64,000 bases of DNA from Streptomyces collinus Tu 365. GTDB lineage: Bacteria; Actinomycetota; Actinomycetes; Streptomycetales; Streptomycetaceae. The notes beneath the pieces were generated by a model that saw only the letters and a list, made by a program, of their open reading frames with translations, made no database searches and had not been told where the DNA came from. The DNA lies in the NCBI RefSeq assembly GCF_000444875.1, contig NC_021985.1, positions 2,551,535-2,615,534 of the forward strand. The letters are read 5' to 3'. The position numbers and the translations under genes are program-made. Of this stretch, positions 1 to 10,118 are shown one piece after another; the first letter of the stretch is position 1, and the number at the start of each line of letters is the position of its first letter.

Positions 1-629
1 GGTGCGGGCTGAAGGGTGGTGAGCGGCGTCACGACCGCCGGCGCGCCGGGCGCCTGGGCCGGGGCGGTGGGGCCGGTCGGAGCCGCGGGGTCGGCCGGGT
101 TCGCGGGATTGGCCGGGTTCGCGGGGTCGGCCGGGTTCGCCGGGTCCGCGGGGGGCTGCGCCGGCGTGGCCGAGGGGCCGGTGGAGGGGCTCGCGACGGC
201 ACCGGGTCCCGCGGCCGGGGCGATGCTCTCCGGGGCGAGCGGGTCGGTGAGGGCGGCGGGCTCGGGACCGGCCGCGTTCGGAACGCCCTTGACGGTGCCG
301 CCGGGACCGAGGAACGCCGGGTCACCGCCGGGAACCATGCCCAGCCGGCGGGCGCGGCGCTGCAGGGCGTCGGGGGACGAGTAGGCGTCGATGTCCCGTT
401 GCAGGGCCTGTTCCTCGTCGGTGAGGTTCTTCGTCCGCTTCTGCAGCGCGTCGAGCTTGAACGAGCCTTCGCTCAGGGCGGAGTTCAGCACCAGCAGCCC
501 GATGAGACCACCGCCGAGCAGCAGGACGACGAGAAGGACGAACGGGGCGCGGGCCGCCCGGGCACGGCCGACCGGGAAGAGCCGGGCGAGCCGGGCCGCC
601 CTCCCCTTGAGTTCGGGTTTCCTGCTCAC
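1..629 (-). CDS. ftsL: FtsL-type septum formation protein (3' end outside window)
   Basis: Small bitopic division protein expected to act with FtsI and FtsQ/DivIC at the septum. The frame opens with GTG at 629 and stays open to the window edge (209 codons), so the C-terminus is missing. Visible parts are a basic cytoplasmic N-terminus (about residues 1-27), one membrane segment (about 28-50), and a short helical region containing KLDALQKRTKNLTDEEQALQ, as in FtsL leucine-zipper segments. After that comes a long Pro/Ala-rich extracytoplasmic tail with tandem PAN/PAD triplets (bases about 90-160). It lies 64 bp after rsmH on the same strand, the usual dcw order, and ftsI should follow beyond the edge. 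Sequence conservation of FtsL is low, so the call rests on topology and position. Confidence 0.88.
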   Translation of the reverse strand, partial: MSRKPELKGRAARLARLFPVGRARAARAPFVLLVVLLLGGGLIGLLVLNSALSEGSFKLDALQKRTKNLTDEEQALQRDIDAYSSPDALQRRARRLGMVPGGDPAFLGPGGTVKGVPNAAGPEPAALTDPLAPESIAPAAGPGAVASPSTGPSATPAQPPADPANPADPANPANPANPADPAAPTGPTAPAQAPGAPAVVTPLTTLQPA

Positions 630-693
630 TGGTCCTCCGGTGGCTCCGGCGCGCCGACAGGTGCGTCCGGAAACCCAACCGGCCCGGTTCCGC

Positions 694-1650
694 TCACTCG
701 GCGTCCTCCCTGATGCGCTCGGCACCCCGCAGCCTGGCCGGGGCGGCCCTGCGGTTCTCGGCGATCTCTTCCTCCGTGGGAAGTTCGGCACCGCGCGTGA
801 GCAGCTTGAGCCGCGGCTGGTAGCGCTCGGGCACGACCGGCAGTCCGGGCGGCGCGGTGGACGCGGCGCCGGCCGCGAACACCTGCTTCACCAGCCGGTC
901 CTCCAGCGAGTGGTACGACAGCACGGCGACGCGGCCGCCGACGTCGAGCGCCTTGACCGCGGCCGGGATCGCCCGTTCCAGGACGGACAGTTCGCCGTTG
1001 ACCTCGATGCGCAGCGCCTGGAAGGTGCGCTTGGCCGGGTTGCCGCCGGTGCGCTTGGCGGCCTGCGGCAGCGCGTCCCGGATCAGTTCGACGAGCCGCG
1101 CGCTGTTGTCGAACGGCTCCTTCTCGCGCTCGCGGACGATGGCGGAGACGATCCGCTTGGCCTGCTTCTCCTCGCCGTAGGCGCGCAGGATGCGCACCAG
1201 TTCGCCCGGCGGGTAGGTGTTGAGGACCTCGGCGGCGCTGATGCCGGTCGTCTGGTCCATGCGCATGTCGAGGGGCGCGTCCTGGGCGTAGGCGAAACCC
1301 CGGTCGGCCTCGTCCAGCTGCATGGAGGAGACGCCGAGGTCGAACAGGACACCGCGCACGCGCGGGACGCGCAGCCGCTCCAGCACCTCGGGCAGCTCGT
1401 CGTAGACGGCGTGCACGAGGGTGGCGCGCTCGCCGTAGGGGGCGAGCCGCTCGCCGGAGAGCCGCAGCGCCTCCTTGTCCCGGTCGAGGCCGATCAGCCG
1501 CGCCTCGGGGAACCGGGCCAGCAGCGCCTCGCTGTGGCCGCCGAGGCCGAGGGTGCAGTCGACGACCACCGCTCCCGGCCGCTCCAGTGCGGGTGCCAGC
1601 AGGTCCAGGCACCGCTGGAGCATCACCGGGAAGTGTCGACTCTGGCTCAA
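694..1650 (-). CDS. rsmH: 16S rRNA (cytosine1402-N4)-methyltransferase RsmH
   Basis: SAM-dependent enzyme that methylates N4 of C1402 in the 16S rRNA P-site. At 318 aa it has normal family length. The N-terminus [15 protein letters not shown] is the typical RsmH opening, followed by the SAM-binding [13 protein letters not shown] (about residues 27-40), a [16 protein letters not shown] motif, and a C-terminal [12 protein letters not shown] block. The start is TTG at 1650, with GAGAGG a few bases upstream as ribosome-binding site. The first codon is the least certain part, although no ATG or GTG fits the conserved N-terminus better. It is the first gene of the dcw operon here; I see no mraZ in front of it. 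Confidence 0.97.
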   Translation of the reverse strand: MSQSRHFPVMLQRCLDLLAPALERPGAVVVDCTLGLGGHSEALLARFPEARLIGLDRDKEALRLSGERLAPYGERATLVHAVYDELPEVLERLRVPRVRGVLFDLGVSSMQLDEADRGFAYAQDAPLDMRMDQTTGISAAEVLNTYPPGELVRILRAYGEEKQAKRIVSAIVREREKEPFDNSARLVELIRDALPQAAKRTGGNPAKRTFQALRIEVNGELSVLERAIPAAVKALDVGGRVAVLSYHSLEDRLVKQVFAAGAASTAPPGLPVVPERYQPRLKLLTRGAELPTEEEIAENRRAAPARLRGAERIREDAE

Positions 1651-2068
1651 GGGGGCCTCTCAGGTCCGGCGGGCGGTACGCACCGCCGGGTCCCCGCCCG
1701 CTCTGTGAAGGGGTGGCCTGCCGGCGCCGGAAGCGTCAGCCGACCGGGAGCGGGAGGAGGCCGAGCCGTACGTACGCGCCGCGCACGCGGGGAGACGGTC
1801 CGGGTCTCGTACCGGGGTCTCCTGGGGTTTCACCAGCGGGGAGAGCCGCGCCTCCCGCTTCGCGTCACTTTAGTCCACCGTGTCGCGCGGTCAATCAACC
1901 GGCCTGCGCGTCGCGCACCGCGTCCCGGCACGGTCCGCACTTCGGGGGATTCACCCTCCCGGGTCCTGTTTGCCCTCCGTGTGGATCAGCTCACCATGCG
2001 CCACGGTGACGCACTTCATCCGCTCTCCCGCCCGGCCGGGGCCGTGGGTGACCAGTAATGTCGCGGCC
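1651..2068. other. Intergenic region between rsmH and carbonic anhydrase
   Basis: This 418-bp divergent spacer has no convincing gene: frames open across it are composition artefacts that continue the antisense of rsmH. It holds the probable dcw promoter (1867-1894, minus strand), which gives an rsmH transcript with a leader of about 210 nt, and a TAATGT hexamer at 2056-2061 that fits a leaderless transcript of the carbonic anhydrase gene. Confidence 0.6.
1867..1894 (-). promoter_or_regulatory. Candidate promoter of the rsmH-ftsL operon
   Basis: On the minus strand TTGACC (complement of 1889-1894) and TAAAGT (complement of 1867-1872) are separated by 16 bp, close to the vegetative HrdB consensus. 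Transcription would begin near 1860, leaving about 210 nt of untranslated leader before rsmH. Inferred from consensus matching only. Confidence 0.55.
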
Positions 2069-2650
2069 ATGACGACTTCGGCAGCAGCTTCCACCGGGTC
2101 CGACGGCACCGGATCCGGCGGCACCGGGCCCGGTGGAGGCGCCACCGCGGGCGGGGACACCGTCACGGACCGCCTCGTCGAGGCCAACGAGCGGTACGCC
2201 GCCGCGTTCGACGACCCGGGCATGGACGCCCGGCCGGTCCTGCGCGTCGCGGTCGTGGCCTGCATGGACGCCCGGATCGACCTGCACAGGGCGCTCGGCC
2301 TGCGGCTCGGCGACTGCCACACGATCCGCAACGCCGGCGGTGTCGTGACCGACGACGTGATCCGCTCGCTGACCATCAGCCAGCGTGCGCTCGGCACCCG
2401 CAGCGTCGTGCTGATCCACCACACCGGCTGCGGCATGCAGACCCTCACCGAGGAGTTCCGGCACGAGCTGGAGATGGAGGTGGGCCAGCGCCCGGCCTGG
2501 GCCGTGGAGGCGTTCCGCGACGCCGACCAGGACGTGCGGCAGTCGATGCGGCGCGTGCGCACCTCGCCCTTCCTGCCGCACACCGGTGACGTGCGCGGCT
2601 TCGTCTTCGACGTCACGACCGGCCGGCTGCGCGAGATCGACCCGGCCTGA
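2069..2650 (+). CDS. Beta-class carbonic anhydrase
   Basis: Zinc enzyme interconverting CO2 and bicarbonate in the cytoplasm. At 193 aa it carries the beta-class zinc and active-site motifs CMDARID (Cys-x-Asp-Arg, about residue 69) and HHTGC (His-x-x-Cys), with RNAGGVVTDD between them. The N-terminal 30 residues are a Ser/Gly/Thr-rich, probably disordered extension. ATG at 2069 is chosen over upstream in-frame starts because TAATGT ends exactly 7 nt before it, the pattern of leaderless Streptomyces genes, and because the upstream frame has no family similarity. An earlier ATG at 2058 runs into a stop after four codons. It stands alone, divergent from rsmH. Confidence 0.94.
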   Translation: MTTSAAASTGSDGTGSGGTGPGGGATAGGDTVTDRLVEANERYAAAFDDPGMDARPVLRVAVVACMDARIDLHRALGLRLGDCHTIRNAGGVVTDDVIRSLTISQRALGTRSVVLIHHTGCGMQTLTEEFRHELEMEVGQRPAWAVEAFRDADQDVRQSMRRVRTSPFLPHTGDVRGFVFDVTTGRLREIDPA

Positions 2651-2868
2651 GCGTCCACCGCACCGCGAGAGCCCGCCGAAATGAAGGCAAGCCCGACATA
2701 GTGCGGGCAGTTGTCCACAGGCGAGTGACACGAATCGGTAACGGCAGCAAGAATGCGGGGTGTGGACGTCACGTGGAACCTTTTCCACGCGGTGTCCGTG
2801 TTTTCGGGGTGGGCCGGTTTCGCATCGCAGAGCGGCGGCCCGAGTAAGAACGGGCCGAGGAGGGCCGG

Positions 2869-3908
<1,040 letters not shown>

Positions 3909-3909
<1 letters not shown>

Positions 3910-5270
3910 TGAGCGCCGGGGGGGCCGGGCAGGCGGATCCCGACCGCGGGGAGGCGGGCGGGATCCGTACCGCCCTGGCGGGGCTCACCACCCGCGGGCG
4001 CTCCTTCCTGGCCGCCGGGATCGCCGCCGCGATCTGCGCGTACGTGCTGGGGCAGAGCGATCTGCTGCGGGTCGGCCTGCTGCTGGCCGTGCTGCCGCTG
4101 CTGTGCGCCGCCGTGCTCTACCGCACCCGCCACCGGGTGGCCGGGAACCGCCGGCTCTCCCCCGCGCGGGTGCCCGCGGGCAGCGAGGCCCGGGTGCACC
4201 TGCGGATGGAGAACGTCTCCCGGCTGCCCACCGGGCTGCTGATGCTCCAGGACCGGGTGCCCTACGTGCTCGGGCCCCGGCCGCGCTTCGTGCTGGACCG
4301 GGTGGAGCCGGGCGGCCGCCGCGAGGTGTCCTACCGGGTCCGCTCCGACCTGCGCGGCCGCTATCCGCTGGGCCCCCTGCAGCTGCGCCTGACCGACCCG
4401 TTCGGGATGTGCGAGCTGACCCGCGCCTTCTCCACGTTCGACACGCTCACCGTCGTCCCGCGGGTGGACCCGCTGGCACCGGTCCGGCTCAGCGGCGAGG
4501 CCAGGGGGTACGGCGACGGGCGCCAGCGCTCGCTGGCCCTGGCCGGCGAGGACGACGTGATCCCGCGCGGGTACCGCTACGGCGACGACCTGCGCCGGGT
4601 GCACTGGCGTTCCACCGCGCGCTACGGCGAGCTGATGGTGCGCCGTGAGGAGCAGCCCCGGCGTTCGCGCTGCACGGTCCTGCTGGACACCCGGGCCATC
4701 GGCTACGAGGGCGCCGGCCCCGACTCGGCCTTCGAGTGGGCCGTCTCGGGCGCCGCGTCGGTCCTGGTGCACATGCTGGAGCGGGGCTTCACGGTACGGC
4801 TGCTGACGGACAACGGCGTCTCGGTGCCCGGGGAGGGCGCCGACGGGTTCGCGGGCACCGGCCAGGACTCCGCGGACGCGGCCGGGCTGATGATGGACAC
4901 CCTGGCGGTGATCGACCACTCCGACGGCACCGGCCTGTCGCGCGCGTACGACCTGCTGCGCGGCGGGAACGAGGGGCTGCTGGTCGCCTTCCTGGGCGAC
5001 CTGGACGAGGGGCAGGCCGCGGTGGTCGCCAAGATGCGCCAGCGCAGCGGCGCCGCCGTCGCCTTCGTACTGGACCCCGGCACCTGGGCGCGGGAGGCGA
5101 CCGACGTGCCGGGGCCGGGCGAGCGGCCCGCGGAGCGGCTGCGCATGCTGCGCGAGGCGGGCTGGACGGCGCTGGGCGTGCCGCGCGGCGCCTCGCTGAA
5201 CGATCTGTGGCGGCAGGCGGACCGGGAACGCTCCGGGCTGACGGCCGTGAGCGGGGAGGCCCCGGTATGA
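3909..5270 (+). CDS. DUF58 domain protein
   Basis: Membrane-anchored protein of 453 aa with two hydrophobic segments near residues 35-75 and a large cytoplasmic part with a von Willebrand A-like fold expected for DUF58. The family signature GDDLRRVHWRSTARYGELMV is present near residue 220, followed by REEQPRRSRCTVLLD. DUF58 proteins are nearly always paired with MoxR ATPases and often with a transglutaminase-domain membrane protein, as here. ATG 3909 overlaps the MoxR stop by one base; a GTG one codon earlier is possible. Function is inferred from context only: a cell-envelope or protein-maturation module. Confidence 0.93.
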
Positions 5271-7651
5271 GCGGGCGGGCACGACTGGCTCTGTGCGCGG
5301 CGGCGGCCACCCTGATGGCCTCGTGCGCGCTGCTGCCCCTGGTCGACCAGCCGACCTGGCTGTTCCTGGCGGTCGTGCTGGTCGCGGTGCAGACCGGCGT
5401 CGGCGCGGCGGCCCGGCGGGTGCCGCTGGCCCGGCCGCTGACGGTGGCGGCGCAGGTCGCGGTCACGCTGATGCTGCTGACCCTGGTCTTCGCCCGGCAG
5501 CAGGCGGTCCTCGGGGTCCTTCCCGGTCCCGGTACCGTCGGGCACTTCGCCGACCTGTTCCGGCAGGGCTCGCAGGACGTCGGCCGGTACGCGATCCCGG
5601 CGCCGCTCACCGACGGCATCAGGCTGCTGCTGGTCGGCGGTGTCCTGGTGATCGGCCTGCTGGTGGACACGCTCGCGGTGACGTTCCGCAGCGCGGCCCC
5701 GGCCGGGCTGCCGCTGCTCGCGCTGTACTCGGTGGCCGCCGGGCTGTCCGACGGCGCCGGCTGGCTGTGGTTCCTGATCGCGGCGGCCGGCTATCTGATG
5801 CTGCTGCTCGCCGAGGGCCGGGACCGGCTGGCCCAGTGGGGCCGCGTCTTCGGCGGCCCGGCCCGCGCTCCGGGCGAGCCGGACGGCGGCGCGGTGGCCC
5901 CGGTGCGCACCGGGCGGCGGATCGGCGCGGTCGCGCTCGGCGTCGCCCTGGTGGTGCCGCTGGCGCTGCCCGCGATGCAGGGCGGTCTGCTGGAGGGCAC
6001 CGGGGCGGGCGTCGGCGCGGGCAACGGCAGCGGCGGCACGATCTCCGCGGTCAACCCGCTGGTGTCGCTGCGCGACAGCCTGAACGTGGAGAACGACCGC
6101 CGGGTGCTGTCGCTGAGGACGAGTTCCGGCGACCTGTCGGACATGTACCTGCGGATCGTGTCCCTGGACGACTTCGACGGCACCACCTGGAAGCCGTCCC
6201 AGCGGCACATCGTCGACGTGCCGGACGTCTTCCCTCCGCCCGACGGCCTCGGCCGGGACGTCAAGCGCACCACGGTGCGCACCACGGTGACGGCGGCGGA
6301 CTGGTACGCGCAGGACTGGCTGCCGATGCCGTATCCGCCGAGCGGTGTGCGGATCAGCGGGAACTGGCGGTACGAACCGGTGGGCATGACCCTGGTGGGC
6401 GACCACGGGCAGAACACCCGGGGCGAGACGTACCAGGTCAGGAGCCTGCACGTGCAGCCGACCGCCGAGCAGCTGGCCGCCGCCGGGCAGCCGCCCGCCG
6501 TACTGAAGCGCGAGTACACCAAGGTGCCGTCGCGGCTGCCGAAGGTGGTGGCCAGGACCGCCGAGAAGGTCACCGCGGGCGCGGCGAGCCACTACGAGGA
6601 GGCGGTCAAGCTCCAGGAGTACTTCGCGGTCGACGGCGGCTTCCAGTACGACACCCAGGTGGAGGTCGGCCGGGGCCCGGACGCGATCGCGAACTTCCTG
6701 GCGAAGAAGCAGGGCTTCTGCGTCCACTTCTCCTTCGCGATGGCGGCGATGGCCCGCACGCTCGGCATCCCGGCGCGGGTGGCGGTGGGCTTCGCGCCCG
6801 GCACCCCGCAGGCGGACGGCTCGGTCTCGGTGTCCCTGAAGGACGCGCACGCCTGGCCCGAGCTGTACTTCGAGGGCGTGGGCTGGACCCGTTTCGAGCC
6901 GACCCCGACCCGGGGCACCGTGCCGTCGTACACCCAGTCGGACACCCCCGGCACCTCGCAGCCGGACGCGGCGCTGCCGTCCAGGAACGCCTCCCCGGCG
7001 CCCTCGGCGTCGGCCTCGCAGAGCGAGGGCTGCGGCGCGCAGCTGCGCGGTCTCGACCCGTGCGACAGCCCGTCCGCCGCGGTGGCGGCGCACCGCGGAG
7101 GCGGGGGCACCTGGCACCTGCTGGGTCTCGGGCTGATCGCGCTGGCCGTGCTGGCCGCGCTGGCGGTCCCGCTGGCGCCGATGCTGTGGCGGGCCCGGCT
7201 GCGGTCGGTCCGGCTCGGCGCACACGCCCGGACCGGTGAGGGGGCGGCGGCGCACACGCTGGCCGCCTGGCAGGAGCTGACGGACAGCGCCTGGGACCTC
7301 GGCATCCCGCCGGACGAGTCGCAGACCCCGCGCAAGGCGGCCGCCCGGATCGTCCGGCTCGGGCAGCTCGACCCGGTGGCCGGGGCCGCGGTGCACCGGG
7401 TGGCGGACGCGCTGGAGCAGGTGCTGTACGCGCCGCGGCCGCGCCCGGCGGCGGGTCTGGCCGAGGACGTGCGCCGGGTGATCGCCGCGCTGAACGGCGC
7501 GGCGGGCCGGCGGACGCGGTTGCGGGCGCTGTTCGCGCCGCGCTGCGCCGCGCGGCTGCTCTGGGCGCTGGCGGCCCGGTGGGCCGCGCTCAGGGCGCGT
7601 GCGGTGGCGGCCCGCCCGGTGCTGCGCAAGCCGTCGGGGCAGCGGGGCTGA
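5267..7651 (+). CDS. TgpA-like membrane transglutaminase (DUF3488/transglutaminase core)
   Basis: Integral membrane protein of 794 aa. The N-terminal third has about six membrane helices (DUF3488), then an extracytoplasmic papain-like transglutaminase core, a Ser/Pro/Ala-rich linker, one more membrane helix (about residues 620-645) and a C-terminal cytoplasmic DUF4129-like tail. The catalytic triad is visible: Cys485 in KKQGFCVHFSFAMA, His528 in DAHAWPELYFE and Glu544 in RFEPTPT, where Asp is the common third residue. ATG 5267 overlaps the DUF58 stop as ATGA. It is the last gene of the MoxR operon and is followed by two hairpins. A peptidase or peptide-linkage role in the envelope is inferred, not shown. 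Confidence 0.93.
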   Translation: MSGRARLALCAAAATLMASCALLPLVDQPTWLFLAVVLVAVQTGVGAAARRVPLARPLTVAAQVAVTLMLLTLVFARQQAVLGVLPGPGTVGHFADLFRQGSQDVGRYAIPAPLTDGIRLLLVGGVLVIGLLVDTLAVTFRSAAPAGLPLLALYSVAAGLSDGAGWLWFLIAAAGYLMLLLAEGRDRLAQWGRVFGGPARAPGEPDGGAVAPVRTGRRIGAVALGVALVVPLALPAMQGGLLEGTGAGVGAGNGSGGTISAVNPLVSLRDSLNVENDRRVLSLRTSSGDLSDMYLRIVSLDDFDGTTWKPSQRHIVDVPDVFPPPDGLGRDVKRTTVRTTVTAADWYAQDWLPMPYPPSGVRISGNWRYEPVGMTLVGDHGQNTRGETYQVRSLHVQPTAEQLAAAGQPPAVLKREYTKVPSRLPKVVARTAEKVTAGAASHYEEAVKLQEYFAVDGGFQYDTQVEVGRGPDAIANFLAKKQGFCVHFSFAMAAMARTLGIPARVAVGFAPGTPQADGSVSVSLKDAHAWPELYFEGVGWTRFEPTPTRGTVPSYTQSDTPGTSQPDAALPSRNASPAPSASASQSEGCGAQLRGLDPCDSPSAAVAAHRGGGGTWHLLGLGLIALAVLAALAVPLAPMLWRARLRSVRLGAHARTGEGAAAHTLAAWQELTDSAWDLGIPPDESQTPRKAAARIVRLGQLDPVAGAAVHRVADALEQVLYAPRPRPAAGLAEDVRRVIAALNGAAGRRTRLRALFAPRCAARLLWALAARWAALRARAVAARPVLRKPSGQRG

Positions 7652-7654
7652 GGA

Positions 7655-7686
7655 CGGCGGGCCCGGGCGCGTGTCCGGGCCCGCCG
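7655..7686 (+). terminator. Hairpin terminator 1 after the MoxR operon
   Basis: CGGCGGGCCCGG (7655-7666) pairs perfectly with CCGGGCCCGCCG (7675-7686) around an 8-nt loop, 4 bp after the transglutaminase stop. No U tract follows, as is usual for Streptomyces hairpins. Confidence 0.75.
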
Positions 7687-7714
7687 CAGGGACACGCGAA
7701 GCCGCATGGACAAG

Positions 7715-7748
7715 GAAGGGGTGACCACCTGCTGGTGGTCACCCCTTC
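7715..7748. terminator. Hairpin terminator 2, probably bidirectional
   Basis: A perfect 15-bp stem, GAAGGGGTGACCACC (7715-7729) with its complement (7734-7748), encloses the loop TGCT. It separates the convergent MoxR operon and DUF3040 gene and should work in both directions. Confidence 0.85.
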
Positions 7749-7775
7749 ACGGATGTCTGCGGTGGCGCTGTGGCG

Positions 7776-8162
7776 TCAGTGGCCCTGCTGCTCGTCCCGG
7801 CGGCGCTGCCAGCGCTGCTCGATCCGGTCCATCATGGAGCGCTTGGGCCGGACCTGGCGGCGTACGGCGGCCGCGGGCTGTTCGCCGGGCTTGGGGGCCT
7901 TGCGCCAGCCCGTGACGGCGAGGACGGCGCAGCCCAGCATGACGAGGAAGCCCACCACGCTGACCCAGATCTGCTTGGCCACCATTCCGGCCATGAGGAG
8001 CGCGATACCCACGAGGAAGCCCGCGACCGCCTGGTAGACCCGCCGCCGGGTGTACGTCCGCAGCCCACTTCCCTCAAGCGCCGACGCGAACTTGGGATCT
8101 TCGGCGTACAGCGCTCGCTCCATCTGCTCGAGCATGCGCTGCTCGTGCTCCGAGAGCGGCAC
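7776..8162 (-). CDS. DUF3040 small membrane protein
   Basis: A 128-aa protein with the standard DUF3040 opening MPLSEHEQRMLEQMERAL, which carries the conserved LSE-E-L-L-E pattern, then ALYAEDPKFA. Two adjacent membrane helices follow (about residues 45-85), then a basic cytoplasmic tail rich in Arg. The GTG start at 8162 has GAGGAGGA just upstream. The DUF3040 family is found across Actinobacteria, often near division and cell-wall genes; its biochemical role is not known. It sits between the MoxR operon, which it faces tail to tail, and a methyltransferase gene. The 276 bp upstream of it contain no further gene that I can support. Confidence 0.92.
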   Translation of the reverse strand: MPLSEHEQRMLEQMERALYAEDPKFASALEGSGLRTYTRRRVYQAVAGFLVGIALLMAGMVAKQIWVSVVGFLVMLGCAVLAVTGWRKAPKPGEQPAAAVRRQVRPKRSMMDRIEQRWQRRRDEQQGH

Positions 8163-8438
8163 GGAGTCCTCCTCATCGTGCGGTCGCCGGGGCGACCCGG
8201 GGGGTCCCTTCAGGATAGGCAGGGAATCGCCCCCGTGAAACCCGCCCCTCTACGCCAACAGGCCAACCGAAATCCGCCATGAGCGTCCCGGCTCGCTGAG
8301 GCTTCCATTCCCCGGCGGCCGACCCGTCATGCCGGACGGTGTGCCTCGATCATACGGCGCAAACCGCTCGATCGGGGGGCTTGTGTCGTACTCCATGTGC
8401 TGTCGCGCCCCTGATCAGCGGCCGGTCCCGCCGTGCGC

Positions 8439-9209
8439 TCAGGCCTCCGGCGCCCCTCGTGTCTCGCCCAGCACGTGGAGCTGGGTGGCCACCGAGTGGA
8501 AGGCGGACAGCTCGGCCGCCGCGGCCTCCAGCCTCAGCAGCGCGTCGAGGGCACCGGGCTCGGTGTCGACGAGGACGCCCGGCACCAGGTCGGCGAAGAC
8601 CCGGACGCCGTGCACGGCGCCGACCCGGAGGCCGGCGTCCTCCACCAGTGCGGTGAGCTGGTCGGCGGTGAAGCGGCGCGGCATCGGGTCGCCGGCGCCC
8701 CAGCGGCCCTCCGGGTCCTCCAGGGCCTGCTTGGCCTCCTTGAAGTGGCCGGCCAGGGCCCGGGCGAGGACGGCGCCGCCGAGGCCGGCGGCGAGCAGGC
8801 TGAGGACGCCCTCGGAGCGCAGCGCGGCCACCGCGTTGCGGATGCCCTCGGCCGGGTCGTCCACGTACTCCAGGACGCCGTGGCACAGGACCGCGTCGTA
8901 GCCGCCGCGGCCGACGACGTCGAACAGGCCGTGGACGTCGCCCTGGACGCCCTTGACCCGGTCCGCGACGCCGGCCTCGGCGGCGCGGCGCTCCAGTGCG
9001 AACAGGGCGTTCGGGCTGGGGTCGACGACGGTGACGCGGTGGCCGAGGCGGGCGAGGGGCACGGCGAAGTTGCCGCTGCCGCCTCCGGTGTCGAGGACGT
9101 CCAGCGCGTCCCGCCCCGTGGCCTTGACCCGGCGGTCGAGGGCGTCCTGGAGGACCTCCCAGACCACGGCGGTACGGAGGGAGGCGCGGGGGCGCATCGG
9201 GTCCGACAC
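8439..9209 (-). CDS. SAM-dependent methyltransferase (class I, SmtA/UbiE-like)
   Basis: A 256-aa class I methyltransferase. SAM-binding motif I is DVLDTGGGSGNFAVPLARLG (about residues 36-55), motif II VTVVDPSPNALFALERRA follows, and the acceptor-side motif YDAVLCHGVLEYVDDP lies near residue 105. GTG at 9209 follows GAGGAGTCAACTGAC, a good ribosome-binding site. The substrate cannot be told from sequence; related proteins are named SmtA or CmoM without evidence in Streptomyces. It runs in the same direction as DUF3040 and the HEPN-type gene but with spacers of 276 and 181 bp, so it is probably transcribed alone. Confidence 0.9.
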   Translation of the reverse strand: MSDPMRPRASLRTAVVWEVLQDALDRRVKATGRDALDVLDTGGGSGNFAVPLARLGHRVTVVDPSPNALFALERRAAEAGVADRVKGVQGDVHGLFDVVGRGGYDAVLCHGVLEYVDDPAEGIRNAVAALRSEGVLSLLAAGLGGAVLARALAGHFKEAKQALEDPEGRWGAGDPMPRRFTADQLTALVEDAGLRVGAVHGVRVFADLVPGVLVDTEPGALDALLRLEAAAAELSAFHSVATQLHVLGETRGAPEA

Positions 9210-9390
9210 GTCAGTTGACTCCTCGGCGCGGCACCGCCTGTTGCCCGGCGGCGCGAACGGGGTGCCTCCCCGGCCCGGTCGCGGGCGGAGGGAAGGCCTC
9301 AGGCGCTCTCCACCCTATTGCCTCCGCCGCCGTGGCCGGTCATCACGGGGGCGGGCGGCCGTGTCCGTCTCGTACGGCGGACACCTCAGG

Positions 9391-9951
9391 TCAGCCCGCG
9401 TCCGGGAGGTCGCCGCGGGCCGGCGGCCGGGGTGGCTCCTCGTCCTGCCGGGGCTGGGGCAGGACGGGCTGGAGCACCAGCATCCGCTCGACGATGCGGA
9501 CGAACATCGCCACGTCGCGTATCAGGTCGTCGGCGTCGCGCCGGCCGGCCGCTCCCTGGATGCCCGCCTCGGCGCGGGCGCGGCGGGCGGCGCCGGAGGC
9601 GAAGAGGGCGCTCCACTCGGTGAGTTCGGGGGCGATCTCGGGCAGCACCTCCCAGGCGCTGCGGATCCGGGCCCGGCGGCGCGGGGACGGCTCCGGGCGG
9701 CCGCGGGCGGCTAGCACGGCGGCGGCGGTGCGCAGGGCGGCCAGGTGGGCCGTGGCGTACCGCTCGTTGGGTGTTTCCAGGCGGTCGGCCTCCTCGAGTC
9801 CGGCACGGGCCTGGGCGAGCAGGTCGAGGGCGGCGGGCGGGGCCGTGGCGCGGCGGAGCACGGGGTGCACGTCGCTCGCCGGTCCGGTCAGTGAGGGGGC
9901 AGGGCCGGTGGCGCGGCGCCGGTGGGCGGCGGCTGCGGACGAGTTGGCCAT
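9391..9951 (-). CDS. SAV_6107-family HEPN domain protein
   Basis: A 186-aa, mostly helical protein of the actinobacterial SAV_6107 family. The centre (about residues 40-150) has the all-alpha HEPN-like pattern with LLAQARAGLEEADRLETPNE, where a polar-Asn-Glu turn and the following RYATAHLAALRTAAAVLA helix are typical. The final 20 residues are Pro-rich. ATG 9951 is preceded by AGGAGG. HEPN proteins are often RNases or nucleic-acid binders, but the R-x4-6-H ribonuclease motif is not obvious here, so I assign no activity. It is divergent from the ABC/Pip operon, and the operator at 10069-10094 lies in the shared 167-bp spacer. Confidence 0.82.
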   Translation of the reverse strand: MANSSAAAAHRRRATGPAPSLTGPASDVHPVLRRATAPPAALDLLAQARAGLEEADRLETPNERYATAHLAALRTAAAVLAARGRPEPSPRRRARIRSAWEVLPEIAPELTEWSALFASGAARRARAEAGIQGAAGRRDADDLIRDVAMFVRIVERMLVLQPVLPQPRQDEEPPRPPARGDLPDAG

Positions 9952-10068
9952 GACGAACCTCCTGTCGTCTGGGTGACGGCACGGGTGCCGTATGTGCCCA
10001 TCGTGCGGTATGGCACTGACAATCCGTTCTGACCTGTGCTTTTGCCTCGATCGCAGGTTCGGGCGTAT

Positions 10069-10094
10069 TTTTGAACTGACCAGTCAGTTCAAAA
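10069..10094 (+). promoter_or_regulatory. TetR-type operator overlapping the ABC/Pip promoter
   Basis: A perfect inverted repeat with 12-bp arms (TTTTGAACTGAC and its complement) and a 2-bp centre CA. It covers the -35 TTGAAC (10071-10076) and the whole 18-bp spacer to TATGTC (10095-10100), so a bound protein would block RNA polymerase. The start codon is at 10119. The likely ligand is the TetR protein at the end of the same operon, giving negative autoregulation. That pairing is inferred. Confidence 0.85.
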
Positions 10095-10118
10095 TATGTC
10101 CAGCAGACAGGGGGGCTT

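Noticed and set aside
391..2058. Plus-strand open frame across rsmH and its leader
   Set aside because: Antisense to rsmH, low-complexity, and runs through the promoter of the dcw operon.
1651..2068. A missing mraZ gene ahead of rsmH
   Set aside because: I looked for a MraZ-like frame on either strand and found none; the spacer is a leader and promoter region.
4703..7396. Minus-strand open frame of nearly 900 codons across the DUF58 and transglutaminase genes
   Set aside because: Antisense frames stay open in very GC-rich DNA. The translation is Arg/Gly/Pro-rich without family similarity, while the plus-strand frames show clear domains.
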